A stretch of DNA of 64,000 nucleotides, from positions 1-64,000 of the forward strand of contig NBMI01000016.1 of the NCBI GenBank assembly GCA_002085445.1. The letters are read 5' to 3'. Source of the DNA: Candidatus Parabeggiatoa sp. nov. 2 (GTDB lineage: Bacteria > Pseudomonadota > Gammaproteobacteria > Beggiatoales > Beggiatoaceae). Below are positions 20,047 through 32,874 of the stretch, in pieces (the first letter of the stretch is position 1; every line of letters starts with the position of its first letter). Both the position numbers and the translations under genes were made by a program. The notes under the pieces were generated by a model, which saw only the letters and a program-made list of their open reading frames with translations, made no database searches and had not been told where the DNA came from.

Positions 20047-21184
20047 AATTCGAGCTTCAAGCCTTTTTCAAAGCTCGCCCAAAAAGCCTGTTAGAGTGTA
20101 CTATACTGCAAACTGTTATGATTTTTATAACTTGAACCTCCCGTTTTTAGCCGTGCCAAGTATCATCTACGTTTTTTCCCGCCCTTTCCCGTTTTACTGA
20201 GCATCGCCATAAACATATACTTTGCAAATTGCGCGCTCAAGTCATTTCGTTTTCATGGCTGAGCGTGTTCCGCTGCGTGAGACATGACAAAAAACTCAAG
20301 GATGATCGAGTCTAGTATAGCTCTTTCTGTCATTTCGACGCTATGAGAAATCTATAGCTATAGCCAGTCAAGTATCGATTCCTCAATCCAAAGAAATGAC
20401 AAAAACGCAAATTGTGTAAAAAAATATAAAGGCATTTTGATGGGCGACATGCCGCCGTTTGAGCCTTTTTGTCAACTTTTATGACGGTTTATTTTGTACT
20501 AGAGTTTGTAATTGTAAGAATAATATTTTGGTAGCTCAAAACTGCCAAACCTCGAAGCTTAAGCCCCACGGATTTTTGTGAACAACTCTATCAATACGCG
20601 AGTCGTGAAAATCTCACCCGTGTTCAAAACGTGTGAGCTTTCCCTTCAAAAACCAAGTTTTTTTGGGTGGAACACTACGCTCTTACTCATGGCTCTGCAA
20701 AATGGTGACCAATTGTTATCAGTTATCAGTTATTTGGGTACATTAGAGTGGATGTGACTTCATAAGATGATAGGATAAATTAATTATTAGAGTTGTCCTA
20801 AAATAAGGGTTTTCTTAATTTAACGGCTTCCCGCCATTCTCTTCCCGCCACCTTCCAGGTAGATACACTGGCTATATTAATGTCGTACCAAAGGGGCTTT
20901 TCTATTAGCCCCTTCGGTATGTGTTATTAAAGCCCCTAGAAAACGCCCCTGGCTTTCTTATTTATTTACGGACAAGTCTATTAATAATTAATAATTAATA
21001 ATTGCCTGTGCGGATATTGCTATTATTTTAATGGACATTATGATGCCATAGATGGACGATAATGAGGCTATTTAAAAATTAATATTAACACAAGAACGCA
21101 CAAGTCAACTACTCATTATCGATTATCGCCCATGCAGCACAGCCATTACCAATTACCCATTACCAATTCAAACCGGAGAACGTG
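20047..21184. other. Gene-free stretch before the kinase cluster
   Basis: No coding frame is convincing. Present are copies of the tgtcatttcgacg motif with inverted partner (20330-20405), a ttatcagttatcag fragment (20716), copies of aggtagatacactggctat with gccccttcggtat/accaaaggggc hairpins (20860-20930), and a gatattgctattattttaatggacattatgatgcc fragment at about 21013 that resembles a kinase receiver-domain coding end (LMDIMMP), then a run of taataatta copies. Confidence 0.55.
21010..21070 (+). pseudogene. Shred of a receiver-domain coding sequence
   Basis: The bases from 21013 read in one frame as DIAIILMDIMMP(stop)MDDNEAI, almost the phosphorylation-site strand of the third receiver domain in the kinases ([17 protein letters not shown]). 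One codon is a stop and both sides lack homology. A leftover of an earlier kinase gene or of recombination among paralogues. Confidence 0.65.
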
Positions 21185-24100
21185 ATGCAATTGTTTAAAA
21201 CAATGACTCTGAAAAGCCAATTAACCGTGGGATTTTCCCTCATGGTGGCAATTATCGCACTGGTGGTGTTCATCAACATCGCGCAAGTGCGTCATGCCCC
21301 AGAATTATCACACCGCATAACCTACATACGCACCCCAACGGCAAAAAACAGCATGATCATGTTGAACGGAGTCAAGCATGCGTTAGCCGCGCTGCGCGGT
21401 TGGATGCTGCTAGGACAGGAGAAATATAAAAAAGAAAGGGCCCAAGTTTGGTCACAAGAACTCCATGCGCCGCTTTTGCAAATGAAAAAACAGGCGCTCA
21501 ACTGGACTCAGCCAGAAAACGTCACCCGACTCCTTCAAGTGGAAGGAATACTTTTCAAGTTTGAACAATTTCAACAAGACATTGAAGACATTGCCCAAAC
21601 CCCAGACAATACGCCAGCCCTCAAAATGTTCTTTGAACAAGCCGTGCCTTTAGAAACCCATATGTCGGACAATATTATCCAAATGATTGAATGGGAAGCG
21701 AGCGAACCGGCGAGTGATGAGCGCAAAGCTAAAAAATAACATCGCCCTTCTTAGCCCAGAACAACTCAAGGCTTTTAAAGCATTTTCAACGGCCCGCGAG
21801 ACTTTTTCGCCTCTATGCTCACAAATTTTCCAAATGCGCCGTCAACCCGATTGGAATCTTGGCAACTACTGGCTCGCCACTCAGGCCGCCCCGCTGGCTG
21901 ACCAATTAATTACTATATTAGAACAAATGACGGACAGTCAGCAACAATTATTGCAAGATGATGGCCACGCTATCGAAAATATTGCGCATAAACTCATCCA
22001 TATCGAATGGATTTTGTTAGGGCTAGGTGCCTTGCTGGCGGGATTTTTCGGAAGGTCTATTACTCGTAGCATTTTAAAGCAAGTCGGTGGGGAACCTGCT
22101 GAAATTGCACAAATCACGAAATGTGTGGCGGCTGGCAATTTAGAGGTGCCGTTTGGACTCCACGGCAAGAAGGCTACCGGTATTTATGCCTCCCTCCAAG
22201 ACATGGTTAAGGCGCATAAGGAGATCGTCAACCAAGCCAATCGACTGGCTCAAGGTGATTATTCCGTACATATTGTACCCCGCTCCGAAAAAGATATCTT
22301 GGGTAAAGCACTTTTTGAAATGACCAAACGGCTGGGAGAGATTACCACCATTTCTGAAGCCATTGCCGCCGGCGACTATAGCCGTAAAATTGATAGCAAA
22401 GGCAAAAGCGATTTGCTTGGACAAGCCATCAATCAGATGACCCAAAAGTTGCAACAAGTCACTGATGAAAGCCAAAAATTGGATTGGCTCAAAACCGGGC
22501 AAACCGAATTGAATGAAAAAATGCGCGGTGAGCAAGAACTAAGCGCTTTAACGCAAAATATCCTCAGCTATATCGCGGATTACCTCAATGCACAAGTCGG
22601 CGTGTTTTTTTTAGCCGAAGGGGAAGGCTTCAAATTAGTGAGTAGTTACGCCTATAAACAGCGCAATGGTAACTACAATGAATTTAAAAGGGGAGAAGGT
22701 CTTATTGGGCAAGCAGCCTTGGAGAAAAAAAGTATTCTCTTCACCCAAGTTCCTAAAGAACATATCAACTTGTCTATCAATTCAGGTATGGGTGAATCCC
22801 CAGCGCGCGATATTTTTGTATTGCCCCTGATTTATGAAGAGCAAGTCTTGGGCGTTTTAGAATTAGCAACTTCTCGTCATTTCACCGCCGCCGAAATAGA
22901 ATTGCTTGACAGAGTTGCCGACAATATTGCTATTACTCTGAATTCGGCCCAGTCCCGCCTACGTATGCAAGCACTGCTGGACGAATATCAGAAACTCACA
23001 CACACGCTGCAAACCCAACAACAAGAAATCATTGAGAGCGAAGAACGTATCCGCGCCATTGTCGATACGGTCATTGATGCCATCATCACCATTGATGAAA
23101 AGGGAATTATCGAGTCCTTTAACCCCGCCGCTGAGCAACTTTTTGGCTATACATGGTCTGAAGTCATAGGCCAGAATATCAAAATGCTCATGCCAGAACC
23201 CTATCACAGCAAACACGACCAATACCTCCGTAACTATTTAAACACCGGCCACGCCAAACTCATTGGCAACCCGCGTGAAGCCATCGGCCAGCGCAAAAAC
23301 GGTTCTACCTTCCCGATAGATTTAGCCGTGAGTGAAATGATCGTCGGTGAGAAGCGCCTGTTTACAGGTATTATTCGAGATATTACCGAGCGGAAAAAGG
23401 CCGACGAAGCCTTGCGAGAGCAACAGGAAGAACTCCAGTCCACTAATGAAGAACTGCGCTCGCAACAGGAAGCGCTCCAAGAGGCCAATGAAGAACTACA
23501 AACGCAACAAGAAGAACTGGCCGCCAACAATGAAGAACTGCAAGAACAACAAGAAATACTCCTAGTTGCCAACACCAAATTAGAAGAGCGCACTAAAGCC
23601 TTAGAAGAAAGTCGGCATGCCATAGAAGAAAAAGCGCAGGCTTTAGAAATCAGCACCCGATATAAATCCGAATTTCTCGCTAATATGTCGCACGAACTGC
23701 GTACCCCCTTAAATAGCCTGCTGATACTCGCGCAACTGTTAGCCGAGAACAAAACCAGCAACTTGACTGACAAACAGGTAGAATATGCACAAACCATTTA
23801 CAGTGCCGGTTCAGACTTGTTGGCGCTCATTAACGACATCCTCGATTTGTCCAAGGTGGAAGCAGGCAAAATGGAAGTCCATACTGAAGACGTATCGCTT
23901 ACCGAATTGCTGGAAATGACTGAACATAAATTCCACCCTGTCGCTGAAAAAAAAGGGCTGGCTTTTAACATCACCGTTGCCGAAGACGTGCCGCCGGTGT
24001 TATACACCGACATACAGCGACTCAAACAAATCATCAACAACCTGCTCTCTAATGCCTTAAAATTTACCGGTGAAGGCGAAGTCAAGCTGACTGTGCAACG

Positions 24101-25808
24101 TCCCTCAAAATATCCCCAACTGACTTCGTCCCAATCGCTCAGTGGGGAAACGATCTCTCTCCTTTCACAACCGGCAGAAACGGTAGGGGAGGATTTTATT
24201 GATCCTAGAAAAATCATTGCGTTCAGCGTTGCTGATACCGGCATTGGTATTCCTAAAGAAAAACAAGACATTATATTTGAGGCCTTCAAGCAAGTAGATG
24301 GCACAACCAGTAGACGCTACGGTGGCACCGGGTTGGGTTTATCCATCTCCCGCCAGTTAGCCCAACGGCTCGGTGGCGAACTTCAATTGTCTAGTGAAGA
24401 AGGTAAGGGCAGTACCTTTACGCTCTATCTGCCTGAAATCCTTGGAAAGAGAAGTTCAGAAGTTCATGAGTTCATGAATTCAGTTATTTATGACTCAGAA
24501 GTTTCGGTGCCTTCAACGGATAAAACCCTGACAGCTGCCATCACCTCTGGTGAAACAGTGACTCAAACTGCGCCTAGCGAAGAAGCGACACCCACCGAGG
24601 AGAGCAAGGATGATAGAAACGATCTTGCCCCCTTTGACCAATTTATTTTGATTATTGAAGATGACAACCAATTTTCTCGCACCCTGATGGAATTGGCACG
24701 AGAAAAGCGCTTTAAGTGCATACTCGCCGCCGATGGTAAAACGGGCTTGCAACTGGCTGAACAATACCAACCCAATGCCATTATTCTTGATGTGGGATTA
24801 CCACAAATGGATGGCTGGACAGTCATGGACAAACTGAAAGACAATCCCGAAACGCGGCATATTCCGGTGCATTTTATCTCTGCCTCTGACGAAGAGATGG
24901 ACGCTAAAAAAATGGGCGCTATCGGATATTTACTCAAACCCGTCAGTCTGGCTGAACTTGGGAAAGCCTTCAAAAAGATAGAACAGTTTATTACCAAAAC
25001 TCTGAAAAATCTGTTAGTTGTGGCTGCTAACAAACCGCATCAACAAAATATTCTCGATTTAGTCGGAGGCTCTGATATCCAAACCACGCTGGCAGCGACA
25101 AAGGCGGAAGCCTTACAACAACTGCACACGGCCCAATTTGACTGTATTATCCTCGATTTAGATAGCGAACCGGGCGCTGGCATCCAACTGCTTGAGCCAC
25201 TGCACAATGAAGACAACCTCTCCCAGATACCGGTGATTATCTATGCGGATCGAGAACTCACACCGTCGGAAGAAGCGACATTACAGCGCTGTGCGAACAA
25301 TCTCACCATCAAAGCCGTGAGATCGCCAGAACGTTTATTAGACGAAGCCACTTTGTTTCTCCATCAGATAGAAGCCAACTTGTCTTCGGAAAAGCGCAAC
25401 ATGATTCGTATGGTGCATGACAAAGAGGCCATCCTGAAAAATAAAAAAGTCTTAGTGGTAGATGATGATATGCGTAATGTCTTTGCTTTGGTAACCGTAC
25501 TGGAGGACAAAGACATGGAAGCTGTCGTTGCACAAAACGGCCACGTAGCACTCGCATTATTGGAAAAACATCCTGATATTTCCCTCGTTTTAATGGATAT
25601 TATGATGCCAGAAATGGACGGCTATGAAGCGATGCAACAAATTAGAAAACAACCCCGCTACCGTCAACTACCCATTATCGCCCTCACAGCGAAAGCCATG
25701 AAAGGCGACAAAGCCAAATGTATCGAAGCAGGGGCGAATGACTACATCTCCAAGCCGGTAGATACAGACAAACTGATTTCACTGCTGCGAGTCTGGCTTT
25801 ATCAGTGA
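21185..25808 (+). pseudogene. Hybrid sensor histidine kinase 1 (4HB-HAMP-GAF-PAS-HisKA-HATPase-REC3), frame-broken
   Basis: Two frames spell one inner-membrane kinase. Frame 1 (ATG 21185 after GGAG) has a membrane helix and a four-helix-bundle sensor ending ASEPASDERKA. Frame 2 resumes LKNNIALLSPEQ near 21730. The family normally has about 40 more residues between these, so a small deletion is likely. Then follow helix 2 (WILLGLGALLAGFFGRSI), HAMP, GAF (about 22530-22950), a FixL-like PAS (23047-23410), a Q/E-rich coiled coil, HisKA with His codon at 23691, HATPase ([25 protein letters not shown]), and three receiver domains; phosphoacceptor Asp codons at 24789 (first) and 25596 (third). The second receiver is degenerate. 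If expressed from an internal start, the sensory part would be lost but the kinase core kept. Confidence 0.88.
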
Positions 25809-26073
25809 ATGAGTAATGGGTATATTAATGAAAAATTAAAAATAAGGGGCAACCATAAAGGATTGCCCCTACATGACACGACGGTTCGTAGGGGCAATCC
25901 CACGTGCAAAGCCCCTTTTGATTCCTGCAAAATACCTGATAATATGTATGTGCTTCGGTACTTAGTAGCTTTAGCCACTCAAAAGGCATTAGTTTGTAGC
26001 GACGATGGTGGGCAACACGTTGCCCACCCTACAACGTTTTTATATCTAATTTTTACCTATTGGGATATTAAAA

Positions 26074-29000
26074 ATGACGAACACAGCCACTTTTTCCCAG
26101 TTCGGCTCTGGAACACACATCAGTTTGTTTCGCTCACTGCGAAGCCAACTCATTTTGCTGTTCCTAGCCGTTTCGCTTATCCCGCTCATCACCGTGACGC
26201 TGCTGATCGACTATCAAGCTCAAAATGCGTTGAAGACGGAAGTTATCAATAAGCTGATCGCTGTACGTGACATCAAAGCCAACCAGATCGCCAAGTATTT
26301 TGAAGAACGCTTGGGCGACGTGAAAGTACTCTCTCAAAATTCCTCCACCGTCGCTGCTATACGCGCCTTTGACAAGGCAGTCGAGGCGAGCATGAAGGAT
26401 TTGGACACGAAAGAGGCTGGGGCTATAAACCACTATCGCTCTTTGTATGTGGGCAAACCAGAGTTCGCAAATGCGGAAGATGGCAGCGCCTATAGTGCCG
26501 CCCATGCACAATACCACCCGATGTTCAAAGCGTACAAGGAAGTCTATGGCTACTACGATATCTTCCTAGTGGAACCACACGCTGGGAACATCGTCTACAG
26601 CGTTATGAAAGAGGACGACTTTGGAACATCGCTGAAAAGTGGGCCATATGTAGGCACGAATATAGGCCATGTTTTCCAACAATCCGTCGTTGCCACCGAG
26701 CGTGATTTCACTTGGTTGGAAGATTTTGCCTATTACGAACCTTCCAAAGAGGCCGCCTCATTTGTCGCTTCGCCCATCTTTGATGACTCTAAGTTGATTG
26801 GTGTACTGATTTTTCAACTGCCTACGGCTCAGATCGATGCCATCATGCAAGAACATACCGGCCTCGGTGAAACAGGCGAAACCCTCCTCGTGAGTTCCGA
26901 CGACTTTTTACTGCGTTCAAATTCACGTTTTTTCGAGGAAAGCACCCTCTTCAAACAAAAGGTGGACAATGAGGCCACTCGCGCTTCGGCCGCTGGCATT
27001 GCCGGCGTAAAAGAAATTCTTGACTATCGCGGTGAACCAGCCATCATCGCCCACACACCACTGAAGATTTCCGGTGTCAGATGGTCGTTAAATGCCAAGA
27101 TAGATGAGGCAGAAGCCTTCGCGGCGGCCTACCAAATGCTTAATTTGATGTTAACCATCAGTGGTATTGGCGCGGTGATAGTGTTGGGCATCGCTTTCTT
27201 TGTTAGCAACTCCATAACCAAACCGGTGCGGGCTATGACCCAGATTGCCCGTCAGTTGGCAGGGGGCGACTTGAACCTGACCGTTGATATCAACAGACAA
27301 GACGAAATCGGCGTGATGGCTAACGCATATCGACAGATGATCGCTAACCTGCGTCAAGTCATTGACGATATTGTTCAAGTTTCTCAGGGATTAGCCAAAG
27401 GCCGCCTAAGCGTTACGCCTCAATCGAGAAACGGCCTTGTCCAACCAGCGGCAAGTGATTGAAGACATTGTTCAAGTCTCTCAGGGATTAGCCCAAGGCA
27501 TTCTTTCTATCAGTTCTCAGGCCGAATACCAAGGCGACTTTGTCCAAATCAAGGACGCTTTGGAGACAGCATTGACTGATCTACGGCGTGTCATTGAGGA
27601 CATTGTTCAAGTCTCTCAAGGATTAGCAGAAGGCGACCAAAACATCACGCCTCAAGCAGATTATCGTGGCGACTTCGTTCAGATTAAGAATGCCCTAGAA
27701 ACGGCCGCTGTCAAGTTAGCCGCGACAACGAAACAGAATGCCTCACAAGATTGGCTTAAAACCGGGCAAAATCAGCTCAATGACCAAATGAGCGGTGAAC
27801 CCAATCTCGTCGAATTGACCTATAATCTCGTTTCCTTTCTCACCCTTTATTTAGAAGCGCAGATTGGGCTATGCTATTTGGTTGAAGATTCCGCCAACCA
27901 CCACAATCGCCGTCTGAAACTGACTGCTAGTTATGCCCAAGCTCGGCGCAAAAATCTCGCCGATGAATTTGAATTCAGCGAAGGCTTAGTCGGGCGAGCC
28001 GCGCGGGAACAAAAAAGCCTCCTTATTACCATTGATGCTGGGCTAGAGGAAGAAACGGTACCTCGGCATCTCATTGTAATTCCATTTATCTATGAAAATA
28101 CCGTGAAAGGCGTAGTTTTAATCGCTTCGTCAGAGGTGCTTACCGAGATTCAACGGGATTTTATCCATCAAGTCATGCCCAGTATTGGGATAGCGGTGAA
28201 TTCTGTCGAATCACGTACCAAAATGCAAGAACTGTTGCAACAAACCCAAATTCAAGCACAAGAATTACAAAGCCAACAGGAAGAATTACAGCAAAGCAAC
28301 GAAGAATTACAAAGTCAGTCTGAGGAATTGCAAAGTCAATCCGAAGAATTACAAAGCCAAGCTGAAGAACTCCGTCAGACTAACGAAGCACTTGAAGCGC
28401 GTACTCAAGCGCTAGAACGGCAACAAGACGACATCCGCGAAAAGAACTTGGCACTAGAAAAAACCCAGCAAGTCATGGAAGCCAAGGCTCAGGAATTGGA
28501 ATTGGCGAGCAAATATAAATCCGAATTTCTCGCCAATATGTCCCATGAGTTACGCACGCCCTTAAATAGTTTGCTGATACTCGCACAACTGTTGGCTGAT
28601 AATAAAAAGGGCAACTTAACCGACAAACAAGTGGAATATGCACGGACGATTCACAGTGCCGGTTCCGACTTGCTCACGCTTATTAACGACATCTTGGATT
28701 TGTCCAAGGTAGAAGCCGGCAAAATGGAAGTTAACCTTGATGACGTACCACTGGCGGAATTAGTCGCTATTTTGGAACACAAATTCCGCCATGTCGCTGA
28801 AGAGAAAGGACTGACATTCAACCTCATGGTAGCCGAAAACTTGCCGCCCTTCGTAAAAACAGACGCGCAAAAACTCCACCAAATCATCAACAATTTGCTT
28901 TCCAATGCTTTTAAGTTTACCACTGAAGGCGAAGTCAAGGTGACGGTGCAACGGCCCAAATCTCCACAATGGCCCCTTTCGCAGCGCTCTCCCATTTCGC

Positions 29001-30651
29001 AAACGGGATCCGAGGGGGATTTCATTGCTATCAGCGTCACGGAGACCGGTATTGGTATTCCGAAAGAAAAACAACAACTTATATTTGAAGCCTTCCAACA
29101 AGTGGATGGTACCACTAGCCGTCGTTATGGTGGAACGGGACTCGGCTTATCCATCTCTCGCCAGTTAGCCAAACTGTTAGGTGGCGATATTCAACTGCAC
29201 AGTGAAGAAGGCAAGGGCAGTACCTTCACATTATATTTACCCGAAACCCTTGAAACGAGAAATTCAGGAGTCAACGGGTTCACAAGTTTTGGAGTTCAAG
29301 AGTTCAGTCTCTCAGGCGGAAAGGACTCAGAAGCTTCAGTGGCATCACAAACGGATGAAGGGCTGACACCCATAACCGCTGGCGAGAGAATAGAAACCCC
29401 GTCTTTCCAAAAAACGGGGTTTCTTGAGAGGAGCGAGGATATTGCTGATATTGCTGACGATAGAGAGAGTCTAAAACCCGAGGACAAATCCATTTTAATT
29501 GTTGAAGATGATCGCAAATTCTCCAATATTCTTATGGAAATCGCACGAGAAAAGAACTTCAAGTGCATTATTGCCGAAGATGGCCGAACCGGCTTACATT
29601 TAGCAGAACAATATAAACCCAATGCCATTATACTTGATATTGGTTTACCGCAATTAGATGGTTGGACAGTCATGGAAAGGCTGAAAGACAATCCCGACAC
29701 GCGACATATTCCGGTACATTTTATGTCGGCCTCTGATCAAAGTATGGACGCAAAAAAAATGGGGGCTATCGGTTATTTGCTCAAGCCCGCCAGTATGGAA
29801 CAACTTGGAACTGCCTTCCATTCGATAGAACAGTTTTTGGCTCAGACGGTGAAAAACGTGTTGGTGGTTGCGGATAACGAGCCGCGTCAACAGAACATTC
29901 TGGATTTAGTCAAAGGTGAAAATATTCAAATCACGCTGGCAATCACAAAAGCCGTCGCGTTGGAACACCTACAAATGAGATCGTTTGATTGTGTGATTCT
30001 GGATATGGATATAGAACAGAAGTCTGGTTGCCAACTGCTTGAACAAATGCAAAATCAAGAAGGCTTATGCCAAATTCCGTTGATTGTCTATGCAGACCAC
30101 GAATTAACCACCTCTGAGGAAACATTATTACAGCAATGTGCGGACAGTCTCCCAGTCAAATCGGTGAGATCGCCAGAACGTTTATTGGACGAAGCCACCC
30201 TATTTCTTCATCAAATAGCGGCCAACTTACCTAAAGAAAAACGCAACATGCTACGGATGGTGCATGACAAGGCGGCGATTCTAAGGAAAAAAAGAGTGTT
30301 AATTGTGGATGATGACGTGCGAAATGTATTTGCCTTGGCAACGGTGCTAGAGGACAAAGACATGGAAGTTGTCTGCGCTCAAAACGGTTACGAAGCACTG
30401 GCATTATTACCTACGAGGACATTGCCCTTGTTTTGATGGACATTATGATGCCCGAAATGGACGGTTATGAAGCCATGCGGCAAATCAGAAAGCAACCCCG
30501 CTATCGTCAACTACCCATTATTGCCCTCACCGCGAAAGCCATGAAAGGCGACAAAGCCAAATGTATCGAAGCCGGTGCGAATGACTATTTATCCAAACCC
30601 GTGGACACTGATAAACTGATTTCGCTGATGCGAGTGTGGTTATATCGGTAA
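26074..30651 (+). pseudogene. Hybrid sensor histidine kinase 2 (dCache-polyHAMP-GAF-HisKA-HATPase-REC3), two frame breaks
   Basis: Three frames form one protein of about 1520 residues, paralogous to the intact kinase at 36043. Domains: helix LILLFLAVSLIPLITVTLLI, dCache extracellular sensor, helix near 27130-27210, HAMP, three units of an about 45-residue HAMP-linked repeat ([12 protein letters not shown]...), GAF, coiled coil of EELQSQS repeats, HisKA (His codon 28544), HATPase, receivers with Asp codons at 29636 and 30439. Break 1 at about 27426: comparison with the 36043 gene shows 38 bp missing within a HAMP-linked unit. Break 2 at about 30412: a small indel just before the last receiver's LMDIMM strand. 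The middle frame alone could make a cytoplasmic GAF kinase without the final receiver. Confidence 0.9.
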
Positions 30652-30662
30652 CTACTAACGAA

Positions 30663-31075
30663 CGGCCTTGAATTGAGTTTGTAGTAGGCGTTTTCTTGAG
30701 TTTGTAGTAGGCGATTTATCGCCTAAGTGGCTAAAGCCACTACTACAAACTCTAACTAACGGCCTTTTCTTGAGTTTGTAGTTTGTAGTTTGTAGTAGGC
30801 GAAGTTTGTAGTTTGTAGTTTGTAGTAGGCGATTTATCGCCTAAGTGGCTAAAGCCACTACTACAAACAAGTGGCTAAAGCCACTACTACAAACAAGTGG
30901 CTAAAGCCACTACTACAAACTCTAACGAACGGCCTTTTCTTAAGTTTGTAGTTTGTAGTTTGTAGTTTGTAGTTTGTAGTAGGCGATTTATCGCCTAAGT
31001 GGCTAAAGCCACTACTACAAACTCTAACTAACGGCCTTTTCTTGAGTTTGTAGTTTGTAGTTTGTAGTAGGCGAC
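30663..31075. repeat. Palindromic repeat array, tagtaggcgatttatcgcc / gtggctaaagccac
   Basis: Alternating units of gtttgtagtagg, gcgatttatcgc and gtggctaaagccactactac, many as perfect inverted copies, fill the gap between kinase 2 and the convergent glycosyltransferase gene. The array overlaps the last codons of that gene. Related arrays are at 32145-32230, 34898-35290, and 62436-62905, with differing hairpin stems. Confidence 0.9.
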
Positions 31076-32131
31076 CTTCATTTTATCTAAAAACACTTCA
31101 GTCCGAAAACGCTGTGCTTGTGCCTGACAAGCCTCGCGCATTTTCAATGCTCTTTGTGGTGTCATGCTTTCTACTGCTTGACAAATCGCCTCAATGCTGG
31201 GCGGTGATTCCAGCAAAAGGCCTGTCTGTTCCGGTATTATAGTTTCTAATAGGCCTCCTTCGGCCACACCAATCACGGGTTTGCCGGCTGCCATCGATTC
31301 TAACGGCGACATGCCAAAATCTTCGTCCTTAGGTAAGTACAGTGTCGCAATAGCATTACCCACCAAAGCCGCTAATTGTGTCTCATCAAGCCAACCGGTC
31401 AAATGAATATTGGACGCATTTTTGGCAAGTCGTTGTAATCGCTGAAATTCTTCTCCGCCAGACGCGACGATAAGGCGTTTTTGGGGCATTTTCAAAAACG
31501 CGTTGATAATTAAATCGACTCTTTTTAATGGATCTAAGCGGCCCGTTGACAAGTAATAATCGCCTTGGCTTTGCCAAATAAAACGCGCGGTGTCGCAGGG
31601 CGGATATATTATTAGCGCGTCTTTGCCTAAATAGTGTTTAATGCGTCGGCGCACGTTTTGGGAGTTGGCAATCAGGATGTCCATCTGCGCTATCGCGTCT
31701 TCATAGCGAGGTTGTAGGTAATCAATAAAAGCTTGTAGGGCTGGACGTAAATAAAAAGGTAATCGCTCCAAATAAAAGTCACGTTGATCATAAATAAATC
31801 GGGGCGGTGTATGACAATATAATATATTACGTCCAGACGGATGGTGAGGCACCGCTAACGGGGTATAAAAGCCGCTATAAATCACCGTGTCGTAGTCTTT
31901 TAAAAAAGCGGTGCGCCGCGCAAACGTGCGAGCCAGTTTAAATTGTCGCCACAGCGGGATGGCGCTGTGGGCGCGTAAATCGTGTTGAGGTTGGGAGACA
32001 TTTAAAAAAGGGTGTCTAGCACGGGCAAAGCCGTAGCCTAAAGAGGCCGGTAATCCTTGAGCTAAAACGCTCGATAGTCGGCCGCCGCCTTCTAAGGATT
32101 CAAAATAGTCATGTAAAACAATCACTTTCAT
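31028..32131 (-). CDS. Glycosyltransferase family 4 (GT-B fold)
   Basis: 367 residues. N-terminal MKVIVLHDYFESLEGGGRLS with the acceptor-side glycine loop, ILYCHTPPRFIYD, ANSQNVRRRIKHYLG, then the C-terminal nucleotide-sugar domain: YYLSTGRLDPLKRVDLIINAF and the GT4 signature KDEDFGMSPLESMAAGKPVIGVAEGG with its E-x7-E pair, followed by GLLETI. It probably transfers a sugar to a polysaccharide or lipid at the cytoplasmic membrane face; donor unknown. The last dozen residues (YYKLQTTNSRKGR) are read out of the palindromic repeat array, so the original C-terminus was replaced. The catalytic domain appears complete. Confidence 0.9.
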   Translation of the reverse strand: MKVIVLHDYFESLEGGGRLSSVLAQGLPASLGYGFARARHPFLNVSQPQHDLRAHSAIPLWRQFKLARTFARRTAFLKDYDTVIYSGFYTPLAVPHHPSGRNILYCHTPPRFIYDQRDFYLERLPFYLRPALQAFIDYLQPRYEDAIAQMDILIANSQNVRRRIKHYLGKDALIIYPPCDTARFIWQSQGDYYLSTGRLDPLKRVDLIINAFLKMPQKRLIVASGGEEFQRLQRLAKNASNIHLTGWLDETQLAALVGNAIATLYLPKDEDFGMSPLESMAAGKPVIGVAEGGLLETIIPEQTGLLLESPPSIEAICQAVESMTPQRALKMREACQAQAQRFRTEVFLDKMKVAYYKLQTTNSRKGR

Positions 32132-32144
32132 GTAGGCCCTACTT

Positions 32145-32230
32145 CTCCGTTTGTAGTAGGCGATTTATCGCCTACCGTTTGTAGTAGGCGATTTATCGCC
32201 TTTCGTGGCTAAAGCCACGACTACAAACAA
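32145..32230. repeat. Short palindromic repeat cluster upstream of glycosyltransferase
   Basis: Two copies of gtttgtagtaggcgatttat with a final inverted copy gtggctaaagccacgactac, directly upstream of the glycosyltransferase start on the minus strand. Same family as 30663-31075. Confidence 0.8.
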
Positions 32231-32239
32231 ACTAAAAAT

Positions 32240-32835
32240 CCGTTTATTCCACTAATTATAAGTAAATATTTGATATGATTAATAATTATATTACTCACTG
32301 ATCTCACCACCTATCAGTTTGTCTAGTACAACGAATTACGCGGATAAACGAATTACCGGGATAAGTACAACGAATTACGCGGATAAACGAATTACCGGGA
32401 TAAACGAATTTCTTGGTTTGTCTAGTACAACGAATTACGCGGATAAACGAATTGAATTACCGGGATAAACGAAGTACAACGAATTACGCGGATAAACGAA
32501 TTGAATTACCGGGATAAACGAAGTACAACGAAACGCAGTTTTGGCCCGCCAATTACGCGGATAAACGAATTATTACCGGGATAAACGAATTAAAATTTCC
32601 TGTCTTAATAAATCCACTTAGGATTAGGGGAGATCACTCCTTGTTAATGATCCCTTAAAAAGGGCGAAGGACTGGAAAAATCCGCTAAGTCCCAAATCCG
32701 TTGTACTAGATTAGCTCAATACGCCTCAAAATCAAGGAGTGATATCCCCTAATCCGTTGTACTTAATATTCAATGAGTTATCAAAAACTGATAGGTGGTA
32801 AGACTCACTGAGATTTAAAGTCGAACTCACGTTAT
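32240..32835. mobile_element. MITE family 1 remnant (copy d), split by a later insertion
   Basis: The right end gatttaaagtcgaactcacg (to 32835) and a left part (tttgatatgattaataat, about 32269-32301) match the terminal 70 bp of copy b, reverse-complemented. Between them lies a 501-bp element with target duplications. The left terminus itself is not recognisable. Confidence 0.72.
32302..32802. mobile_element. 501-bp non-autonomous element with 9-bp target duplication
   Basis: Terminal inverted repeats: accacctatcagttt (32306-32320) pairs with aaactgataggtggt (32785-32799). Immediately outside are identical 9-bp sequences actcactga at 32293-32301 and 32803-32811, and the joined flanks restore the MITE family 1 sequence. 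The interior is an array, not a gene: about six units of gtacaacgaattacgcgg plus gaattaccgggataaac between 32326 and 32595, then a segment with aatccgttgtact ends. A 9-bp duplication rules out the TA-type mechanism of family 1 and 2. Confidence 0.82.
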
Positions 32836-32874
32836 TATTATGTTCAGCTACTTCACTGATAATTGATAACTGCT

